64,000 nucleotides of DNA, from the NCBI GenBank assembly GCA_019695185.1, contig JAIBAN010000011.1, positions 58,848 to 122,847 of the forward strand, written 5' to 3'. How positions within the stretch are numbered: the stretch's first letter is position 1; each line of letters starts with the position of its first letter. Shown here piece by piece: positions 8,829-17,480 of this stretch. The translations under genes were made by a program, and so were the position numbers. The DNA comes from Blastocatellia bacterium (lineage in GTDB: Bacteria > Acidobacteriota > Blastocatellia > Chloracidobacteriales > Chloracidobacteriaceae). The notes under the pieces are model-generated. The model was not told the DNA's origin. It was given only the letters and a program-made list of their open reading frames with translations, and made no database searches.

Positions 8829-9362
8829 ATGAATTTTCGGTTGTTTTACCGGATTGTTTTTTTAGGAATGTTCTTGTTTTTGACTGGCTGCACCACGCAC
8901 CCGCCGGGACCGGAGGAAAGAAGCTACAACCAGCTTCGGTTTGCGATTTCAATGGGAAACGTGGCCGAAGTCAAAAAACTGGTCGAAGCCAACCCCAATC
9001 TGGTTACCCTCAAAGACAAGGAATTCAGCGCCACGGCACTGCATGAAGCCGCCTTTTACGGAAACAGGGAAATTGCCGAGGTTTTGCTGGCGAAAGGGGC
9101 GGATGTCAACGCCAAAGCCATGACCAAGGAAGTACAGGGGCAACCGGGCAATCCTTCTGTGGCTGGACATACTCCCATGCACCTGGCGGCCATGCGCGGC
9201 CATCGGGACTTGGCGGAATTGCTGCTGGCCAAAGGTGCTGACCTCAACGCCCGTGACCGCTATGGGGAGACTCCGTTGGATTACGCCCGCAAAAACAACC
9301 AGACCGAAATGACCGCGTGGCTAATGGCCAAAGGAGGCCAGTCGTTTCAGGGGCAAAAATGA
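8829..9362 (+). CDS. Ankyrin-repeat lipoprotein
   Basis: With the ATG at 8829 the product has 177 residues. A short signal sequence ends in the lipobox LTGC (Cys21), so the protein should be lipid-anchored. About four ankyrin repeats follow, including TALHEAAFYGNREIAEVLLA, HTPMHLAAMRGHRDLAELLL and ETPLDYARKNNQ, each with the typical GADVNA/GADLNA turn. Ankyrin repeats mediate protein binding; the partner is unknown. The stop codon lies two bases before repeat array C. An in-frame upstream start at 8793 would overlap the preceding gene and disrupt the signal peptide, so it was not chosen. Confidence 0.85.
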   Translation: MNFRLFYRIVFLGMFLFLTGCTTHPPGPEERSYNQLRFAISMGNVAEVKKLVEANPNLVTLKDKEFSATALHEAAFYGNREIAEVLLAKGADVNAKAMTKEVQGQPGNPSVAGHTPMHLAAMRGHRDLAELLLAKGADLNARDRYGETPLDYARKNNQTEMTAWLMAKGGQSFQGQK

Positions 9363-9364
9363 TC

Positions 9365-9570
9365 CATTTGCGATTTGCGATTTGCGATTTGCGATTTGCC
9401 ATGAATAACGCCGCGAGTCTGGAAAGCATTTCCTGTCATGGCCATTGGGCAAAGTCAAATGCCTGAACCAATCAAATGGTCAATCGCAAATGGCAAATCG
9501 CAAATGGTCAATCGCAAATGGCAAATGGCAAATGGCAAATGGCAAATGGCAAATGGCAAATGGCAAATGA
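9365..9570. repeat. Paired heptad array C, unit GGCAAAT / ATTTGCG
   Basis: Five tandem ATTTGCG-type heptamers fill 9365-9403 right after the ankyrin gene. The inverted complement (GGCAAAT and CGCAAAT units, about 12 copies with two short interruptions) fills 9474-9570, ending three bases before the next start codon. Loop about 70 bases. This is the longest single arm in the window. Confidence 0.92.
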
Positions 9571-9573
9571 GAT

Positions 9574-10053
9574 ATGTATTGGATTGGAACAGTGGGAAAG
9601 GGCCGTTTGGGGACCATGACCCGGCCACGCGGGGGAGATTGGCTGGTGGATGACCTGCGCCAACTCCAGCAGGCGGAAGGCGTGGAAGTGGTGGTTTCCC
9701 TTTTGGAACCGGCTGAAAGCAGGGAACTTGAACTCTTAGCGGAAATGCGCAGTTGTGCCGCGACAGGGCTTGAGTTTCTTTCCTTTCCGATTCCGGATTA
9801 TGGTGTGCCGCCCTCGCGCCGTGAAGCGCTCACCTTTCTGCGGCAGTTGCTCAAGTTGTTGGATGAAGGCAAACACATTGCCATTCATTGCCGCCAAGGA
9901 ATCGGGCGGTCATCGTTGGTCGCGGCTTCAGTGCTGGTACTGACCGGGATTCCGGCGGAAACCGCCTGGGAGCGCATCCGACAGGCGCGGGGACGTTCAG
10001 TTCCGGATACCCAGGAACAAATCCGCTGGGTGGCTGGTTTAACCGCTTTCTAA
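9574..10053 (+). CDS. Protein tyrosine / dual-specificity phosphatase
   Basis: 159 residues carrying the Cys-phosphatase signature HCRQGIGRSS (105-114) with nucleophile Cys106 and Arg112, and a likely general acid Asp75 in FPIPDYG. Length and motif fit the compact dual-specificity group found in bacteria. The substrate may be a phosphotyrosine protein or a phosphoinositide-like small molecule; the sequence does not say. The start ATG at 9574 comes directly after repeat array C, whose last unit contributes an in-frame TGA at 9568, so no upstream extension is possible. There is no Shine-Dalgarno sequence, since repeat units occupy that position. Confidence 0.85.
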   Translation: MYWIGTVGKGRLGTMTRPRGGDWLVDDLRQLQQAEGVEVVVSLLEPAESRELELLAEMRSCAATGLEFLSFPIPDYGVPPSRREALTFLRQLLKLLDEGKHIAIHCRQGIGRSSLVAASVLVLTGIPAETAWERIRQARGRSVPDTQEQIRWVAGLTAF

Positions 10054-10162
10054 AACAGGCAGCAAGTTCAAACTGCTTTTCCTTGAGCGGGAGGTGCTAT
10101 ATGATGGCCTCCATTTTCAATCCAAACATGGAAGAGCCTTTTCGAACCGAGTTGGCGCACCT

Positions 10163-12277
10163 ATGACATCTTACGAAACCACCGCCATCGACCCTTCATT
10201 TATTAAATTTGAACAGTCTGAATTAATTGATTTGGAAACTGCGCTCAAGCAGGAATGGCTGGAAACCAACGGGATTGGTGGATTTGCTTCGGGTACCCTG
10301 GCGCGGATTCGGACCCGGCGCTATCACGGACTGCTGTTTGCCGCGACCAAACCGCCGGTGGGACGGACCTTGCTGCTCAATGCCTTTGAGTCATCCGTGA
10401 CGGTCAATGGGGAACGGTTTGAAACCTCCTCAAACCAATATCCCGGAGTTGTCCATCCAACCGGCTACAAGTATCTGACCCGGTTCCGCCTGAATCCCTG
10501 GCCGGTTTGGACTTACCGGGTGGGGGATGTGGTGCTGGAATCTGCCATCTGGATGGTGCATGGTGAAAATACGACCGTGATTGAGTATACCCTGGTCAAT
10601 GCGCCCAACGTTCCGGTAACCCTTGAGTTGCGCCCGATTGTCACCTTTCGGGATTACCACTCCCTGGCCCGCGAGCAGGCTTTGCTCGACAACCATGTGG
10701 AACTGAGCGACGGCCTGCTTAAAGTGACCCCCAAACCGGACATGCCTTCACTCTACCTGGGGCATAATTCCGCTGAAGTTGCACTGGATGAATTCTGGTA
10801 CCGTCGCTTTGAATATCTGGAAGAACAGGCGCGTGGCCATGACTATCTGGAAGACGGTTTTTCCCCTTTCGGACTCAGTTTCAATTTGAATTTTGGTTCG
10901 GCAGTGGTGATTGCTTCCACGCAACCCCACCCGGTTGAAGATTTGGAAACATTGCGGTACCGCGAAGCCGCCCGGCGAATGGCAATCCGAATGGCAGCGA
11001 TACCGTCGGGTTCTCCGGCGGATTCACATGTTCGCCCGCTTGATGCCTGTGAGCCAAGCAAACGTGCTCAGGCGGCGGATGCATTGAGTGCCGACCCGTT
11101 GGTGAAACCGCTGGTGACAGCCACGGCGGCCTTTATCGTGGCGCGTGGGGCGGAACACGAAACCGTCATTGCCGGGTACCCCTGGTTTACCGATTGGGGA
11201 CGGGACACCTTCATCTCTCTGACCGGGCTGACATTGGTGACGGGAAGGTTTGATACGGCCCGCAATATTTTGCAGGCATTTGCCGCCGTGGAAAGCCAGG
11301 GATTGATTCCCAACCGGTTTCAGGACACAGGCGAAGAGCCCGAATACAACACCGTGGACGGGACTCTGTGGTATGTCTATGCGGTTGGCCGGTATCTGGA
11401 TTACACCGAAGACCTCGATTTTGTGAAGGAACACCTCTATCCAACCCTGAAAAACATTTTCCACCACCATTTTGCAGGGACGCGATATAACATCAAAGTG
11501 GATGACGACGGACTGCTTGCAGCCGGTGAAGTCGGGAAACAGTTGACCTGGATGGATGCCAAGGTCGGTGACTGGGTCGTCACCCCCCGGATGGGCAAGC
11601 CGGTTGAAATTCAGGGATTGTGGTATAACGCACTCCAGGTGATGGCTTCCGTCGAGGCTGCCTGCGGCGACGCCGCCGCCGCTGCAACTCTGCAGGCCGA
11701 GGCCCAAAAAACCGCCGCCAGCTTCAATCAGAAGTTCTGGAATGCGGAGGGGAAATGTTTTTACGATGTGCTGACGCCTGCCGGACCGGATGGGGCCATT
11801 CGACCCAATCAAGTCTTGGCGCTGGCCATGCCGTATTGTCCGGCAGACCCCAACCATGCCAGAGTCGCCTTGGCGACCATTAAACGGGAGCTGTTGACCC
11901 CATACGGGTTGCGCACCCTGGCCCCGCAGGAACCGGGCTACACGGGACGTTATCAGGGCGGACCGCGCGAGCGTGACGGTGCCTATCATCAAGGGACCGT
12001 CTGGCCCTTTTTGCTTGGTTCAATGGTGACGGCGTACCTGCGTTTTTATGAAGCCGACCCGAATGCCGCGAGCACTGCCCGCAACTGGCTGGCGGCCTTT
12101 GAAACCCATCTGAAAGAGGCCGGTCTGGGCCAGATTTCGGAAATTTTTGACGGTGATGAACCCCATACTCCCCGTGGCTGTATCGCCCAGGCTTGGAGCG
12201 TGGCGGAAATTTACCGGTGCCTGGTCGAAGACATTCACGGCCTGTGCCCACCGGTGTGGAAACAAATCCAGGACTGA
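10163..12277 (+). CDS. Glycogen debranching enzyme (GDE_C / GH133-type amylo-alpha-1,6-glucosidase)
   Basis: About 704 residues. The N-terminal part has the WLETNGIGGFASGTLARIR and TRRYHGLL blocks of the archaeal/bacterial debranching enzyme N-domain. The C-terminal (alpha/alpha)6 catalytic domain includes AGYPWFTDWGRDTFISLTG, IPNRFQ, YNTVDGTLW and DGAYHQGTVWPFLLG, all typical of GDE_C. The enzyme would remove alpha-1,6 branches of glycogen or related glucans in the cytosol. The ATG at 10163 is chosen because the fold begins soon after it; a GTG at 10094 is possible but sits too close to its ribosome binding site. The TGA stop is part of the first heptamer of array D. A GH13 hydrolase at 29085 and the glucokinases at 56126-58011 could use the released glucose. 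Confidence 0.9.
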   Translation: MTSYETTAIDPSFIKFEQSELIDLETALKQEWLETNGIGGFASGTLARIRTRRYHGLLFAATKPPVGRTLLLNAFESSVTVNGERFETSSNQYPGVVHPTGYKYLTRFRLNPWPVWTYRVGDVVLESAIWMVHGENTTVIEYTLVNAPNVPVTLELRPIVTFRDYHSLAREQALLDNHVELSDGLLKVTPKPDMPSLYLGHNSAEVALDEFWYRRFEYLEEQARGHDYLEDGFSPFGLSFNLNFGSAVVIASTQPHPVEDLETLRYREAARRMAIRMAAIPSGSPADSHVRPLDACEPSKRAQAADALSADPLVKPLVTATAAFIVARGAEHETVIAGYPWFTDWGRDTFISLTGLTLVTGRFDTARNILQAFAAVESQGLIPNRFQDTGEEPEYNTVDGTLWYVYAVGRYLDYTEDLDFVKEHLYPTLKNIFHHHFAGTRYNIKVDDDGLLAAGEVGKQLTWMDAKVGDWVVTPRMGKPVEIQGLWYNALQVMASVEAACGDAAAAATLQAEAQKTAASFNQKFWNAEGKCFYDVLTPAGPDGAIRPNQVLALAMPYCPADPNHARVALATIKRELLTPYGLRTLAPQEPGYTGRYQGGPRERDGAYHQGTVWPFLLGSMVTAYLRFYEADPNAASTARNWLAAFETHLKEAGLGQISEIFDGDEPHTPRGCIAQAWSVAEIYRCLVEDIHGLCPPVWKQIQD

Positions 12278-12375
12278 GGACTGAGGACTGAGGGTTGAGT
12301 TTGCCCCTTTGAGCTGGAGGAAACTCCCGAACGTATTGGATGTAAACCCACTCAGTCCTCAGTCCTCAGTCCTGT
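12268..12375. repeat. Paired heptad array D, unit CTGAGGA
   Basis: Four CTGAGGA-type units at 12268-12299 begin inside the last codons of the debranching enzyme, whose TGA stop (12275-12277) is contained in a repeat unit. The inverted arm at 12352-12375 has three TCCTCAG units. Loop 52 bases. Same unit as arrays A, K, S and T. Confidence 0.92.
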
Positions 12376-12393
12376 TTTTTAACGAGATAGAGT

Positions 12394-13044
12394 ATGGCAA
12401 AGCAACAGGAATCATCAGGCCGTTTAGGGCTGTTTGTGGCAGGTATTTTTGGCATTGTGGTGTTATTGATTTTGGCTACCCGTTCCGATTCGAAGGGAAC
12501 GCCGCCGGAACCCAGTCTGGCCCCTTCAACCCCGATTGGTGCAACCGCTCCGCCGGGAACGCCTCCGGATTCTTCTGCTCAACCGACAACAGAGGCCGCC
12601 GCAGGCACTTTGGGGGCCTATCCCGGAGCGATTCCATTTCCGATTGATGGAACTGACTTGCAAGGCAATAAAATTTCGCTGGAGCAGTATCGGGGAAAAG
12701 TTGTGTTGCTTGATTTCTGGGCAACCTGGTGTGGTCCCTGCCGGATGGAAGTGCCCAATGTTGTGGCGGCATACAATAAATATAAGGATAAAGGGTTTGA
12801 TGTGTTGGGGGTGTCGCTTGACAACGCCGGCCAACGCATGGAACTTCAGACCTATCTCAGTGAAAACCGGATGCCCTGGCGGCAAATCTATGAGGGAAAA
12901 GGCTGGAATAGCTCGGTTTCCCGTCAATATGGCGTGAATTCAATTCCCAACACGCTGCTGATTGGCAAGGATGGAAAGATTGCCGCCATCAATGTGCGGG
13001 GACCAATGTTGGAACCAGCCATCCAAAAGGCCCTGAGCCAATAA
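12394..13044 (+). CDS. Membrane-anchored TlpA/ResA-like thiol-disulphide oxidoreductase
   Basis: 216 residues. One N-terminal membrane segment (about 11-28) anchors it; a Pro/Thr/Ala-rich linker (30-75) leads into a thioredoxin fold with WCGPC at 112-116, preceded by VVLLDFWAT, and the cis-proline region NSIPNTLLIGKDG. Such proteins reduce or isomerise disulphides outside the cytoplasmic membrane, often for cytochrome c maturation. No cytochrome biogenesis gene is adjacent, so a general envelope redox role is equally possible. It begins 18 bases after array D, with a weak GAGAT-like ribosome binding site. Confidence 0.88.
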   Translation: MAKQQESSGRLGLFVAGIFGIVVLLILATRSDSKGTPPEPSLAPSTPIGATAPPGTPPDSSAQPTTEAAAGTLGAYPGAIPFPIDGTDLQGNKISLEQYRGKVVLLDFWATWCGPCRMEVPNVVAAYNKYKDKGFDVLGVSLDNAGQRMELQTYLSENRMPWRQIYEGKGWNSSVSRQYGVNSIPNTLLIGKDGKIAAINVRGPMLEPAIQKALSQ

Positions 13045-13094
13045 AGTTTTGAATTCCCCCTTCGGGCGGGTACTTGTTTGAAGGAAATTCTTTT

Positions 13095-13730
13095 GTGCGA
13101 TTGACGAAAATACTGCTCTTTCAAATTCTTTTGACCGCTTTTTTCGGTCTCCTGAACACAACCACGGTCCAAGCCCAATTTTCTTTTGATTCGACTCCAA
13201 AACTGCAACTGCGGGGAACGGTCCAGGATGGCAAAAGCAAAGTCCGATTGGAAAACGCCCTGGTGACAATTCGGACCGACTATGACACCTATCGAACCTA
13301 CACGGACCCGGATGGTGAATTTTCCCTGGAGATTGCCGCCCCCAAGGAAATGAAAAACGTCGAGATTGTTTTCAGTCATCCCGATTACCGGGAAAAATAT
13401 CTGAACACGGCGTTTGACCGGGCCATGCGGGGCACCTTTGAAGCCAAACTGGAAGGCGGAAAAGTCCGAGTCAATCATTACAAGACCAAGGTTGAAGTGA
13501 AATGCGATGAGGAAATATCGGTTGGAACCAAGGATGGCGAACCGGTTTCGGGCAGGCTGACTTGTGGGACCCAGTCTGCCTTTACACTCAAACTGGCTGA
13601 CGGGAATGTTTTTAGCGTGGCTGGTCCAAATGCGTTTCAACTTCGGGTCGAAAAAGAACGTATCGAGGTCCGAGGCGTTGCCTCAAGTCCCATCACCGTC
13701 ACTGTGACGGCGATGCTTTATAAGAGATAA
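13095..13730 (+). CDS. Secreted protein with carboxypeptidase-regulatory-like domain
   Basis: GTG at 13095 is chosen because GAAGGAAA lies eight bases upstream and the signal peptide then starts properly (basic start, hydrophobic core, cleavage after TVQA). Product 211 residues. The mature N-terminal half resembles a carboxypeptidase-regulatory / CNA-B-like beta-sandwich (LRGTVQDGKSKVRLENALV, DPDGEFSLEI), common in Acidobacteriota and Bacteroidota surface proteins. The C-terminal half is also predicted beta, with alternating polar and hydrophobic residues. It probably acts in the periplasm or at the surface; ligand unknown. The stop codon is two bases before array E. Confidence 0.7.
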   Translation: MRLTKILLFQILLTAFFGLLNTTTVQAQFSFDSTPKLQLRGTVQDGKSKVRLENALVTIRTDYDTYRTYTDPDGEFSLEIAAPKEMKNVEIVFSHPDYREKYLNTAFDRAMRGTFEAKLEGGKVRVNHYKTKVEVKCDEEISVGTKDGEPVSGRLTCGTQSAFTLKLADGNVFSVAGPNAFQLRVEKERIEVRGVASSPITVTVTAMLYKR

Positions 13731-13732
13731 GA

Positions 13733-13879
13733 CATTTGCCATTTGCCATTTGCGATTGTGAAGTCGATTTGTGGTGCTGGTTTTGCCGAGTCAGAGATTG
13801 AAAATCTGAAAATCAGCAAGTTGCACAAGAGTCCGCATACACACAGATTTGGCAAATGGCAAATGGCAAATGGCAAATG
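13733..13879. repeat. Paired heptad array E, unit GGCAAAT
   Basis: Three ATTTGCC/ATTTGCG heptamers at 13733-13757 follow the stop codon directly. The inverted arm GGCAAAT (four units) at 13848-13879 ends immediately before the ribosome binding site of the next gene. Loop 90 bases. Same unit as arrays C and I. Confidence 0.9.
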
Positions 13880-13892
13880 AATTGAGGAGTTT

Positions 13893-14993
13893 ATGTCCAG
13901 CTATTTTGACAAGTTTTCGGAGTGGGGCAAAAAGGCCAAGGAAAAAGCCAAGGAAATTGATGAAAAATATAATGTCTCGGAAAAAGTGGAGCAGACGGTC
14001 AAAAGTGCCGAGCGGGTGGCCGAGGATGTGATTCAGAAAGGCAGCGAAGTGGCCAAGGAAGCAACCCAGACTGTGACTGACCGGTTACCCGATTCCGTGA
14101 CTTCCGTGCTTGATGATGCCAAAGAGGAAATCAAGAAAGCGGACGAACGTCACAATATCTCTGAAACCATCAAGCAGACGGCTGAAGATGCCGCCAAAAA
14201 GAGCGCCGGATATATTCGGACAGGGGTCGGCAGGGCTTCGGAAAAAGCTGGCGAGGCAGCCGAAAAAGCAGCAGAGGCGGCGGAAAAGGCTTCACGAGCC
14301 TACAATTCAGCCAAAGAAACCGCCAAAGAAGTCTATGGCAAAGCTGAAGATGCCTACGATTTTGGCACGAGAGCCGCACGGGCGACCGCTTCCACCTTTC
14401 AGGGAGCCAAAAACACCAAACAATGGATTGAGGAAAATCCCGGCAAAGCAGCTTTGATTGGGCTGGCCGCCGTGGCTGGGATTCGCCTTGGTTCGGCTTT
14501 TCCGGGCCTCGACAAGATCATTTTCGGCACGTCCCGGCATTGGCTGTTTCACAGCAGTCTGATTTCAATTGGTTCAAAAAAGCTGACCGAAAAATTTGTT
14601 GAATACCTGCACGACCAGGAAACACAACTGGCTGAAGGAAAGCTTTCCCAGGCTGAAGCCGAGCGCCTGAAATTCCAGCGCGATGTGACGAAATATGTCG
14701 GAGCGCCGCTGGTAGCCACCTTTAACATTGCGTTGGGGGCAACCCTCATCAGTGAAATTTTCACTCCGGGGCGCATTGTTGGGTTTCCCCTCAGCATCAT
14801 TCTGGGAGGCAACCCGCTGCTGGAGGGCATGTGGCTGTTTGGCAACGGTCTGGTCTGTATTTCCAACGGCTATGAATTGATTATGGTGGCCCTCAAGGAC
14901 CAGGAGGACGTGCAACGGATTGTCCGCGAAATCAAAGGACTGTTGCCCGAACATGCTTCGCCGGAAACTGAAAGTAGCCAAACCGCTGCCTGA
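13893..14993 (+). CDS. LEA/apolipoprotein-like amphipathic helix protein with hydrophobic C-terminal region
   Basis: 366 residues, with GAGGAG five bases before the ATG. The first 165 residues are Lys/Glu/Ala-rich amphipathic helix with 11-residue-type periodicity (KAKEKAKEIDEKYNVSE, DDAKEEIKKADERHNISE, KAGEAAEKAAEAAEKA), resembling late-embryogenesis-abundant or YtxH-like stress proteins. A KYNVSE/RHNISE block recurs about 60 residues apart. After a hydrophobic glycine-rich segment (AALIGLAAVAGIRLGSAFPG) comes a region with two or three further hydrophobic stretches. It may coat membranes or proteins during desiccation or osmotic stress; that is inference from composition. No ankyrin, TPR or catalytic motif is seen. 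Confidence 0.7.
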   Translation: MSSYFDKFSEWGKKAKEKAKEIDEKYNVSEKVEQTVKSAERVAEDVIQKGSEVAKEATQTVTDRLPDSVTSVLDDAKEEIKKADERHNISETIKQTAEDAAKKSAGYIRTGVGRASEKAGEAAEKAAEAAEKASRAYNSAKETAKEVYGKAEDAYDFGTRAARATASTFQGAKNTKQWIEENPGKAALIGLAAVAGIRLGSAFPGLDKIIFGTSRHWLFHSSLISIGSKKLTEKFVEYLHDQETQLAEGKLSQAEAERLKFQRDVTKYVGAPLVATFNIALGATLISEIFTPGRIVGFPLSIILGGNPLLEGMWLFGNGLVCISNGYELIMVALKDQEDVQRIVREIKGLLPEHASPETESSQTAA

Positions 14994-15018
14994 GAAAATC
15001 GGGTTGTGAGTCTGTTAA

Positions 15019-15062
15019 AAACATGACCTCTGCAAGTTGGAACGCCTGCAGAGGTCATGTTT
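15019..15062. terminator. Bidirectional rho-independent terminator
   Basis: A perfect 16-base-pair stem (15019-15034 with 15047-15062) and a 12-base loop lie between two convergent genes. The stem starts with AAA and ends with TTT, giving a T-rich flank in both directions (TTTGTTTT on the plus strand). Confidence 0.9.
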
Positions 15063-15083
15063 GTTTTCAGCTCAAACCAGGGG

Positions 15084-16064
15084 TTACCGACTGAAGCCGT
15101 TCCGGCTGGTGCGTAACACCAACCCCGGCTGTTTGGTCGTCACGCTGATTTTGTGGAATTGCCCGCTGGAAGTTGCCTGCCTGGGTTGGTAGGCCAGCGT
15201 GTAGCTTTCCCGGACATCTTCAGAGATAGCTCGGAAAGCATCGGTGTAATCCTTTCCGTTTTCGACCGGAAAATCCTTGCCACCCGTGACCGTGGTCAAC
15301 TGTGAGGCGTCAAGCAGTGTGGGCACCCGGACTTTGCCGTTCATGGACATCATGTAAGAAGGGACCTGAACCGAATAAATCGTGACTTCCTCATCGCCGG
15401 CCCGGCGGGCAATTTCAGCAATGCCGGTGCTGCTGCTGCTGTCAAAGCCGTCCGTGACCACCACCACGATTTTCCGGGTCCGGCGGGGGCCAAAGGTTTT
15501 GGGGACTTTTTTGAGCATGGTGATGGCCTGGGCCACCGCATCGTAAATTCTGGTTGAGCCGCCATAGTCTTTGTGCTTTTCAAAAGATTTCAGCAAGCGC
15601 TGGCGGTCGCGGGTAAAATTTTCAAGCACTTTGATGTCATGGTTGAACCCAATCAGGGCAAAAAGGGATTCGGGATTCTGGCCGGTCAAAAACTCTCCCA
15701 GCGCCCGACGTTGCATGGCGCTTTCGTCAGGCGTCACACTGCCGGAAAAATCAATGGCGAAAACCATGGCGTATTTGCGGGGAGCCTCGGCCCCGTTTTC
15801 CTGAAAAAAATCAATGGAACAGGGCTTGCCGTCTTCCAAAAGGGTGAAATCACTGGCTTTCAACCCATGAATGAACCGCCCATGTTCATCGCGGACCGTG
15901 ACATCAACCGTCACCAAATCGGAATTCACCCGCAGGAAGGTATCAGGTTCCTGCTGTCCGGCAGCCTGAATCAAGTGGTGTGACGGCCAGTCGCCTGGCA
16001 GCACGAGACCAGCGGTCAGCCCTGCTATCAATGCGAAGCGGGTAAACAGTGCCCGAACCCTCAT
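15084..16064 (-). CDS. Secreted VWFA-related protein of the Acidobacterial family
   Basis: Start at the ATG at 16064 (326 residues), which has GAGG six bases upstream; another ATG at 16076 is possible. A signal sequence (MRVRALFTRFALIAGLTAG) leads to the block FLRVNSDLVTVDVTVRDEHG and the LKASDFTLLEDGKP motif that mark the VWFA-related Acidobacterial family (TIGR03436-like). A von Willebrand A domain follows with the MIDAS motif DFSGS and a VVVVTDGFDSSSS strand. The C-terminal YTLAYQP block is also typical. The function of this abundant family is unknown; metal-dependent protein adhesion in the envelope is expected. It is the strongest taxonomic marker in the window. It is convergent with the LEA-like gene across the terminator. 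Confidence 0.9.
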   Translation of the reverse strand: MRVRALFTRFALIAGLTAGLVLPGDWPSHHLIQAAGQQEPDTFLRVNSDLVTVDVTVRDEHGRFIHGLKASDFTLLEDGKPCSIDFFQENGAEAPRKYAMVFAIDFSGSVTPDESAMQRRALGEFLTGQNPESLFALIGFNHDIKVLENFTRDRQRLLKSFEKHKDYGGSTRIYDAVAQAITMLKKVPKTFGPRRTRKIVVVVTDGFDSSSSTGIAEIARRAGDEEVTIYSVQVPSYMMSMNGKVRVPTLLDASQLTTVTGGKDFPVENGKDYTDAFRAISEDVRESYTLAYQPRQATSSGQFHKISVTTKQPGLVLRTSRNGFSR

Positions 16065-16279
16065 AAATTGCCTCATGTCTTTGGTTTCTTGGTGGGAATT
16101 GGTGTGACCGGTCCAAACGCTGGCCGACACTTTGGGGTTCCATCGGCTTGAAGTCACTTGCCGGGGAACGGTCCTGATTTTTCACCAGCCCGAAACAAAA
16201 AACCTGGTTGCGTCCTTGCGATGATTCACGCTATGGTGCGCGCTTCCACTGAAAGATACTCCACCACCCAAAAGATTGC

Positions 16280-17413
16280 ATGGCTTTACAATTTGAAATA
16301 CAGGCTCAGGATCCCAAAACGGCTGCCCGCGCCGGCGTGCTCACCACGGCGGCAAGTGTGATTGAGACCCCGGTTTTCATGCCGGTGGGCACGGTGGGCA
16401 GCGTCAAGGCAATGACCCAGGAAATGCTGGAGGAGCTGGATGCCCGCATTATTCTGGGAAATACCTACCACCTATATTTGCGCCCCGGTCACGACATCAT
16501 CCGCCAACTTGGCGGCTTGCACCGCTTTATGAGCTGGAACCGCTCGATTTTAACCGACAGCGGAGGGTTCCAGGTTTTTTCACTGGGTGACCTGCGCAAA
16601 ATCACGGAAGAAGGGGTGGTCTTCAATTCGCACATTGATGGGTCAAAGCATTTGCTCAGCCCGGAAAAATCAATGGAAATTCAAATTGCCTTGGGGTCCA
16701 ACATTGTCATGGCATTTGATGAATGCACCCCTTATCCGGCGAAGTATGAACAGGTGCGACAGTCGCTCCAATTGACTTCCCGGTGGGCCAAGCGGTGCCG
16801 TCTGGCCTTTGATTCAATGGCCGACCGGCAGTGGCAATCCTTGTTTGGCATCGTGCAGGGCGGGGTCCACCATGACCTGCGGGTTGAGTCTCTGGAACAG
16901 TTGTTGGCGATTGGTTTTGACGGCTATGCCATTGGCGGGCTGAGTGTTGGGGAGGAAAAGTCTCTCATGTATGACACAACCGAATTCATTGCTCCGCGCC
17001 TGCCAGCAGACAAACCCCGCTATTTGATGGGCGTCGGAACGCCTGAAGACCTGATTGAAGGCGTCGCCCGTGGGGTTGACATGTTTGATTGTGTCATGCC
17101 CACCCGCAATGCCCGTAACGGCCAGCTTTTTACCACCAAAGGGCGGCTCAACATCAAGCGTTCCCAATTTTTACGTGACCAACGCCCGATAGACGCAGAT
17201 TGCCCCTGCAAGGTCTGCAGCCGTTATTCACGAGCCTATATTTCGCATCTGTATCGGGCAGGAGAGATTCTGGCTTCGATTTTATGCACCTATCACAACA
17301 TTTACTTCTATCTTGACACTATGAAGCGCATCAGGCATTCTATCCGGTCTGGTCAGTTCTCGGAATTCCGAGAGTCCATGCTTTCAAACCTCAGTTTAGG
17401 AGAAAAAGCGTAA
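16280..17413 (+). CDS. tgt: Queuine tRNA-ribosyltransferase (tRNA-guanine transglycosylase)
   Basis: 377 residues, the normal length. It exchanges guanine-34 for preQ1 in GUN-anticodon tRNAs. Visible signatures: LTDSGGFQVFSL (Asp93), GIVQGG, AIGGLSVGE, the catalytic block GVDMFDCVMPTRNARNGQ (265-282) and the zinc site C308-x-C310-x2-C313 with His339. It precedes yajC-secD-secF, the order found in many bacteria. queA, the next enzyme of queuosine synthesis, lies 18 kb downstream rather than next to it. No clear Shine-Dalgarno sequence is seen before the ATG. Confidence 0.97.
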   Translation: MALQFEIQAQDPKTAARAGVLTTAASVIETPVFMPVGTVGSVKAMTQEMLEELDARIILGNTYHLYLRPGHDIIRQLGGLHRFMSWNRSILTDSGGFQVFSLGDLRKITEEGVVFNSHIDGSKHLLSPEKSMEIQIALGSNIVMAFDECTPYPAKYEQVRQSLQLTSRWAKRCRLAFDSMADRQWQSLFGIVQGGVHHDLRVESLEQLLAIGFDGYAIGGLSVGEEKSLMYDTTEFIAPRLPADKPRYLMGVGTPEDLIEGVARGVDMFDCVMPTRNARNGQLFTTKGRLNIKRSQFLRDQRPIDADCPCKVCSRYSRAYISHLYRAGEILASILCTYHNIYFYLDTMKRIRHSIRSGQFSEFRESMLSNLSLGEKA

Positions 17414-17480
17414 CTTCGGTTGCGGCTGGAGAGCAGTTTGACTTCAGTTTTGCTCCGACGTGTTTCCCGCGCTTGCTGCA

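Noticed and set aside
9474..9570. Tandem arrays as CRISPR
   Set aside because: Units are 7 bases, directly adjacent, with no spacers and no cas genes.
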